Below, piece by piece: positions 59,126-64,000 of a stretch of 64,000 bases of DNA (position 1 is the stretch's first letter; the number at the start of each line of letters is the position of its first letter). The DNA is taken from NCBI GenBank assembly GCA_002682825.1, contig NOKP01000014.1, positions 817,559-881,558 on the forward strand. Reading direction: 5' to 3'. Source of the DNA: Neonectria sp. B-13 (lineage: Eukaryota; Ascomycota; Sordariomycetes; Hypocreales; Nectriaceae). A model generated the notes under the pieces. That model ran no database searches, was not told the DNA's origin, and saw nothing but the letters and a program-made list of their open reading frames with translations. Both the position numbers and the translations under genes were made by a program.

Positions 59126-60449
59126 TTAAGTAGCTTCATCGGCGCCCTGAGCCTTGTTGAAGATCTCCTCGTTATCCTTCTGGGCCTTCATGAAGCCATC
59201 CTTGAAGGCGTTGGCGTCTGCACACCGGAACGTTAGCATTTAGCTACTCGCACAACGGGTCGCAGTTCACTTACTCTCGGAGTTGGCAAATCGGATAGCC
59301 AGAGTGACGGCCTCGGGCTCGCCTTCACTGACATCGGCAGCGGCATTCCACACCCAGCTGCGGTCGGAACCGACGTTGGGCGAGAGCTTCATCTCCGGGA
59401 CAACTACGCAAAGTGCAAAGTCAGTAACCAAATCCACATAAAGGACGTAGGCCCTCCAATAGTAAACACATACTGTAGTGGTTGGCGCAGACCTTGAGGG
59501 TCTTGTCACGGCGCATGACCAGGCGAGTCTTGCCGTTCTCCTTGTGCTTAAGAAGACGAACATCGCCGGTGCCTCGCTCCTTCCACTCGCTGCTATCCTT
59601 GACGAACTTGAACAGCTTGGCGCGCATCTTGAACACCTGCTCCTCAGACTCCTCGTTGGTCTTGGTGTCGACCTTCTCGGTCAGCTTGATGACGGGCTCG
59701 AAGTGGACATCCTCGGATTCGGGGGCGATCTCCTACACAGACAGGTATGGTCAGTATCGCAGTTCTCAAGAAGCAGCTACAGCCGCCGCTATCGCGGTCT
59801 CGGCCAGACCGCCGGTCCTCGTAGGGTACAGGAGACATACCTCGTCACCCTTGGCATCACGCTGAGCCTTGGCACTGCCAGAGTTGTCGCCTCGGTCCTC
59901 CTCATCCTTCTTCTCCTTCTTGGCACCACCACCGAACATGGAGAAAACGGACGACGAGATGACGGGCTTGTCCTCGGCGGGCTTATCCTCAGCAGGCTTA
60001 TCGGCGGTACCCTAAGACAGAATGGTTCCACGTTAGCAATATCCCTTTAAGCGATAAGATATCAACGCAAGCGAGTGGGAGCAGGACATGTCGAAGCAGT
60101 ATGAGGTGAGGTGGTGCTCCAGCTCGCGCGAGCGGATGGTGAACCACCACCAAACCAGACCGCAACACGACGACGAGCCGAGATGGGTCAAGTCGAACCG
60201 ACGAAGCTGGGCAACGCACGCGACGACAACAACCCATCCCATCCCAGCAATGACGAAGGTTACGATCCTTTTATCGTGCCGTCCGCTGACCGGTGCGATG
60301 TCGCCAACGATCGCGGGGAAGCATCACCACCAACCCCCAGCAGTTCGCCATCCACGTACCTCGGTGGTCTCGGGCTTGGTCTCCTCAACCTTGGTCTCCT
60401 CGACCTTGGTCTCCTCGACCTTGGGCTCAGTAGGCTCGGAAGCAGACAT
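59126..60449 (-). CDS. yrb1: Ran-binding protein 1 (RanBP1/Yrb1)
   Basis: Five exons (minus): 60449-60360, 60011-59841, 59732-59474, 59403-59275, 59217-59126, giving 246 aa with all phases consistent. The N-terminus [10 protein letters not shown] is followed by three VEETK repeats and a Lys/Glu/Asp-rich spacer with [14 protein letters not shown]. The Ran-binding domain spans about residues 95-215: [95 protein letters not shown]. The C-terminus is [17 protein letters not shown]. RanBP1 binds Ran-GTP and stimulates RanGAP, releasing cargo complexes after nuclear export. The first intron is 348 nt, several-fold longer than the other introns in this gene. Confidence 0.95.
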
Positions 60450-61959
60450 GATGGCGGTTTGTGACGTGTGTCTTGGGGGGTCGTTAAAAATCTGGTGTCG
60501 CCCGTGCTGTTAGCCCAAAGTGTTTCCCTCCACGATTTTGACCCCTCTTCACCCCCGCGCCCTCCCTCCCTCCTCGCTCTGCGGGCGGACCACAAGCGCA
60601 GGGGGACCCGGTGGCGGGGTGAAGAGAAAAGAGAATGCAGCGCCGGGGCGGCAGGCAAAGAAAACAGAGAGGAAACTCACTGGAGGGAAAGGAATGTTCG
60701 GCGGGTGTTGCAGCGCTGGTGATGGGTCTGCAAAAGGGTGTGTGCGGGTGCGAGATGGGAGTTTTGTCTGGTGATTTGTTTTCCCCCCCTTCCCTAGGTC
60801 CTCGCCGCCCGAAGAGAAATACCTGCCCCTCCTTTCCCACCTTGGGCTGGCCGCTTGTTTGCCTGCTGTGCTGTGCTACGTTCCAGCGGTGCTGCCCTGC
60901 AAAAGTCAACAGGCTACATGATTGGCTGGGCGCCCTAAGACCTCAGGGCAGGCACCACAGCAAGTCACTGCTCCGCGGCATTTCGCCGAGGAGGTACCTC
61001 TGCTGCCAGCACAAAATTGTCTGTGGGGATGGTGGCCTAGCAGCAGGTTGCTCTAGGCTACCTAGTGGAGCCACGTGAATGATTTGATATTGGCGGCTTT
61101 TGCTATCGCAATCAGCTTCTCAAAGGAACCACAAAGCTGCTGATGCAGGTTTACTTGGGCCTTTTCCAGTTACGCTGATACAAACGGGCTTACGTCTCGT
61201 AGGATAATCAAGTATCTGCACAGTTATCATAGGCTTATTCATTGTATGGCGAAGTCCTTAATTATATCTATAGTCTCCTAACTTGGTCGTCCAGATTCAC
61301 GACAATCGCCTCGACGGCATCCCCTATCCCCGAGCTATTAGCTGCGTTGCCAGGCAGCATGACTCGACAGCTAAATTACCAGCCTGTAATTACTTCTAAA
61401 TAAGCCACAGCAGCTATCCTTTGCTCCTGTGATTAATAACATATAAACAATCGACCCCGAGAAACCCACAAACATGGGCAGTATTGCAGCCTGGTAGTAT
61501 TCACCTACTATTCACTTATCCCTGGATGGATCTTATCCGACCTCATCCCCTTCCCTTCCCTTTACTCCACTTAATGGTATTACAACCTGGCAATATTCAC
61601 CTATCCACAGATGGATCTCGTCCGACTTCCTTCTCGTGTTTTTCTTTTCCCCGCCTCTTGTTCCATCGTATCGTGTACACATGTGTCGGGAAGCACATCA
61701 AAAACTGAGGAGATGCTGGATACCCAAGGGAAATGCAGAGGGGCATTGAGTATTCATGAAGCGAACAGCAAGGAAAGTGTAAGAGAGAAGAAAAAAGCAA
61801 GACAAGACCATGTCTACATGATGGTTGAGAGAGCCCAAAAACTCCAGTCCAATACCGTGAGTCCCAATACCTCAGAAGTGCCAACCCGAATCCATCCATA
61901 CCACAAGACATCTCCAACCATAGAATAAACGATCAAAAGAAAAGAACGACGGTGACCCC
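60450..61959. other. RanBP1 upstream region and AT-rich spacer
   Basis: The RanBP1 leader and promoter lie at about 60,450-60,900. 61,080-61,500 is AT-rich. An imperfect direct repeat of about 50 bp occurs at about 61489-61545 and 61583-61630 (ATTCACCTA ... GATGGATCT ... TCCGAC). No gene recognised. Confidence 0.5.
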
Positions 61960-64000
61960 TTACACCACAAAGTTGCATTGCTGCATTCCCCGCTTTCCTC
62001 GGCCGAGCTTGTGCGCGCATCGAGGCCCGTGGAACACTTTGTTCCACAGTCCGGAGCGAACATAGGCCTTATCGTTGCTGTCGTAGCGCCGTGTCTTGCG
62101 GGCTTCGCTTGCGTCGGCCTTCTTCTTGGCCATAAAGCCCTTAGCTTTGGCTCGATACTGGTCGTGCTCGTCGTTGGTTCCTGTCATCTTCAGCCACCAC
62201 AGCTTGGCCGAGATCTGAGCATTAAGGAGGCTCAGTTGGGCCTGGTCCCGAACGTCTCGGCCATTGGACAGATGTTGCTTGACCTGCTCCGCGACGCCTC
62301 CAACTGTCTTCGACACCTCCTCCCTAGCACTTCTGATGCGTTCCCGGGCATCGGCCTTAATGAAGCTCAGGGACCGGTGTGCATTATGGAATCGAGTGCT
62401 GAGGTCCTTGATGAGGCTGTCAGACACCGTCAGGACATTGTCAGAGGCCGACTCTAGCGACCGTCTGGCTTCCTCGAAACAGCGCTCTGCCTCTTGAGCA
62501 GCAGCGGGAACGAGTTCGGTCAGATCCTGGGCAAGGTTCTTCGTCATTTCCAAGGCCCCCTCCATGATGCCCTTGTCAAAGGTGATACGGAAAACCTGGC
62601 GAATCTTTGGCCGACAGATAGCCGTGATGTCGACCTTGACAGTTCCGTGAGACTCTTCGTGAGGAAACTTAATAAGCATCCCATCGTCGACAGGCGAGAC
62701 TGTCATAGGAACAGTGGCATCACCACGCGTGGCTGAGAAGGTCAAACACTTCTTTGCCAGCCACGTCTCTTTAACATGCGAGGGCATGCGCACGAGAAAG
62801 TGACCATGCTGCTTGAAAACAGCCAGATCGGGCTTTTTGGCCCCAAAGAGCCACTCATCGGGTAGGGTGTCCTCAAGGGGGACCAGCGCGGCAGTCCCAG
62901 TTGATGTAGACAGGGCCCGCAGTGTGGAAGAGGCTCGGCTGGTAGTGAGAGCCAGGGTCGTGGTGTGGGGAGTGACGACGGACGTGGCTGCGGGAATGTG
63001 GGGATTGTATGGTGGGGGTGAGTAGAGGACGGGGATCAGCAAGGCCAGGACAAGAGCAAAGATGATACCAGGGAGTGCCGACGTGGCGGACTCCATCAAA
63101 GAGTCCCATGCCAGGATCTCACGATCCCAGAAACCTGCGTACCACTGTGAGAACCACTTGTTGAGGGTGGTTCGTAGGCTTGTATTTCCGTCTTTACCCT
63201 CGTCAGCAGCGGCCATGGGGTCGACCATACCGGCGGGCCGATCCACAATCTTGCTAGCTTCGGGAGTGGGAATAGAAGGAGTCTTGAGACTCTGTTGTGT
63301 ATACTCGAGGGAGGATCGAGAGCGAGCATCGTCCTCCGACTCACACTCGGCGTCAGACTCATTATTGGGAGTAAATGTCCCATGGTGCTGCGCCCCCGGT
63401 GTCTGGTCAAGCTCGGTGCTATCATCCTCCTCGTCTTGATCATCGCTGGCGGGGTTGGTGTGAGGGTCGAAATCGCCGGCGACCGACTCGTCGTCGTAAG
63501 TGTGTTCGGTGTCGGCGAGGCTGTGGACGTCATCGGGGCGATGGAAGTCGAGAGAGCCGACGGACTCGCTGATGGACTCGGTATAGTTGTCATCTTGACT
63601 CTCGGTGTCGGTGCCCGTGATGAGTTCGTAGGTGGACTCGGACAAGCCAGTGTCCTCGGTAGTAGTAACGCGCATGATGTCGGGGTTACTGGACGAGATC
63701 CAGTTCGCAAGGTGACGATTACCCTGGGGCCGGGGAAAGCGGAGGGAAGGCTCGGAAGTCGAGAGCTGTTTCCGAGGTGGTGTCGAAGCAGATGTCGCGG
63801 AGCCGGCGGTTGGTGTCGTCGGGGTAGGGTTAGATGTCGAAGTGGCAGCGGCGGCGGTGGTTGTAGTTGTAGAGTTGTTGGTGGTATTGGTTGTGGTGTT
63901 GAGTGGTTGAGGGGTCACGGTCGGTGCGGAGAGTGACGCAGGTGACGCCCGGGCAGATGGGGTATCACGGTTGGTGGCGGATGACGAGATGCAAGGAGTT
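61960..64000 (-). CDS. Membrane-anchored coiled-coil protein, 5' end outside window
   Basis: One continuous frame runs from the right edge (partial; no ATG reached) to TGA at 61960, at least 680 codons. The N-terminal part is Thr/Ser/Asn-rich and acidic (TNTTNNSTTTTT, ESDAECESEDDARS). A single hydrophobic segment ALPGIIFALVLALLIPVLY lies near 63040-63100. After it come a globular region (PDEWLFGAKKPDLAVFKQHG ... CRPKIRQVFRITFDKG), then long amphipathic helices likely to form a coiled coil (AAAQEAERCFEEARRSLESA, DARERIRSAREEVSKTVG), then a basic C-terminus ending MQQCNFVV. No catalytic motif. I do not recognise the family. The layout suggests a single-pass protein of the nuclear envelope/ER or another internal membrane (inference). 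Confidence 0.8.
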   Translation of the reverse strand, partial: TPCISSSATNRDTPSARASPASLSAPTVTPQPLNTTTNTTNNSTTTTTAAAATSTSNPTPTTPTAGSATSASTPPRKQLSTSEPSLRFPRPQGNRHLANWISSSNPDIMRVTTTEDTGLSESTYELITGTDTESQDDNYTESISESVGSLDFHRPDDVHSLADTEHTYDDESVAGDFDPHTNPASDDQDEEDDSTELDQTPGAQHHGTFTPNNESDAECESEDDARSRSSLEYTQQSLKTPSIPTPEASKIVDRPAGMVDPMAAADEGKDGNTSLRTTLNKWFSQWYAGFWDREILAWDSLMESATSALPGIIFALVLALLIPVLYSPPPYNPHIPAATSVVTPHTTTLALTTSRASSTLRALSTSTGTAALVPLEDTLPDEWLFGAKKPDLAVFKQHGHFLVRMPSHVKETWLAKKCLTFSATRGDATVPMTVSPVDDGMLIKFPHEESHGTVKVDITAICRPKIRQVFRITFDKGIMEGALEMTKNLAQDLTELVPAAAQEAERCFEEARRSLESASDNVLTVSDSLIKDLSTRFHNAHRSLSFIKADARERIRSAREEVSKTVGGVAEQVKQHLSNGRDVRDQAQLSLLNAQISAKLWWLKMTGTNDEHDQYRAKAKGFMAKKKADASEARKTRRYDSNDKAYVRSGLWNKVFHGPRCAHKLGRGKRGMQQCNFVV

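Noticed and set aside
1..64000. Biosynthetic cluster, CRISPR array or prophage
   Set aside because: No polyketide, peptide or terpene synthase, no spaced repeats and no phage genes; the DNA is eukaryotic and intron-bearing.

Overview
The window is about 64 kb of nuclear DNA from a filamentous ascomycete. Short introns (about 50-75 nt, GTRAGT...YAG), pyrimidine-rich leaders, and TOM22, RanBP1, mitofusin and NAD-glutamate dehydrogenase sequences of Sordariomycete type suggest Hypocreales or a close relative. The family is inferred from remembered sequence similarity; no search was run. I rebuilt exon-intron structures by hand, and in nearly every model the reading frame closes exactly across the junctions.

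Layout, left to right. 2.1-5.8 kb (-): a Tea4/TeaC/Bud14-type SH3 polarity protein with an awkward in-frame TAG. 8.2-9.7 kb: a small accessory island holding a telomere-like 19-bp tandem repeat, an intron-containing gene of a fungal nuclease-like family, and a 282-bp MITE-like element that supplies that gene's stop codon. 10.1-13.4 kb (-): NAD-glutamate dehydrogenase with a long leader. 13.4-21.4 kb: a gene-poor stretch. 21.4-22.6 kb (-): an unrecognised 394-aa protein. 23.5-24.0 kb (+): TOM22. 24.9-26.3 kb (+): adenosine deaminase-like enzyme. 26.7-29.5 kb (-) and 30.2-31.0 kb (+): mitofusin Fzo1 and ESCRT-III Vps2, divergently transcribed. 33.8-35.5 kb (+): PP2C phosphatase. 38.7-42.7 kb (+): a large ADF-H-domain actin-binding protein. 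44.5-45.4 kb (-): a broken NLR (STAND)-ankyrin gene that has captured a piece of the ADF-H gene. 50.7-53.9 kb (+): a Zn2Cys6 transcription factor. 55.3-57.2 kb (-): a YEATS/TAF14-like subunit. 59.1-60.4 kb (-): RanBP1. 62.0 kb to the right edge (-): the 3' part of a membrane-anchored coiled-coil protein.

Most genes are conserved housekeeping genes with no operon-like or biosynthetic-cluster logic. Loose themes are mitochondria (TOM22, Fzo1, GDH) and polarity/actin (TeaC, ADF-H protein). I do not see a clear new multi-gene system. The most unusual sequence is in the two accessory patches: the MITE-terminated nuclease-like gene near 8.2-9.7 kb, and the chimeric NLR scar near 45.2 kb.
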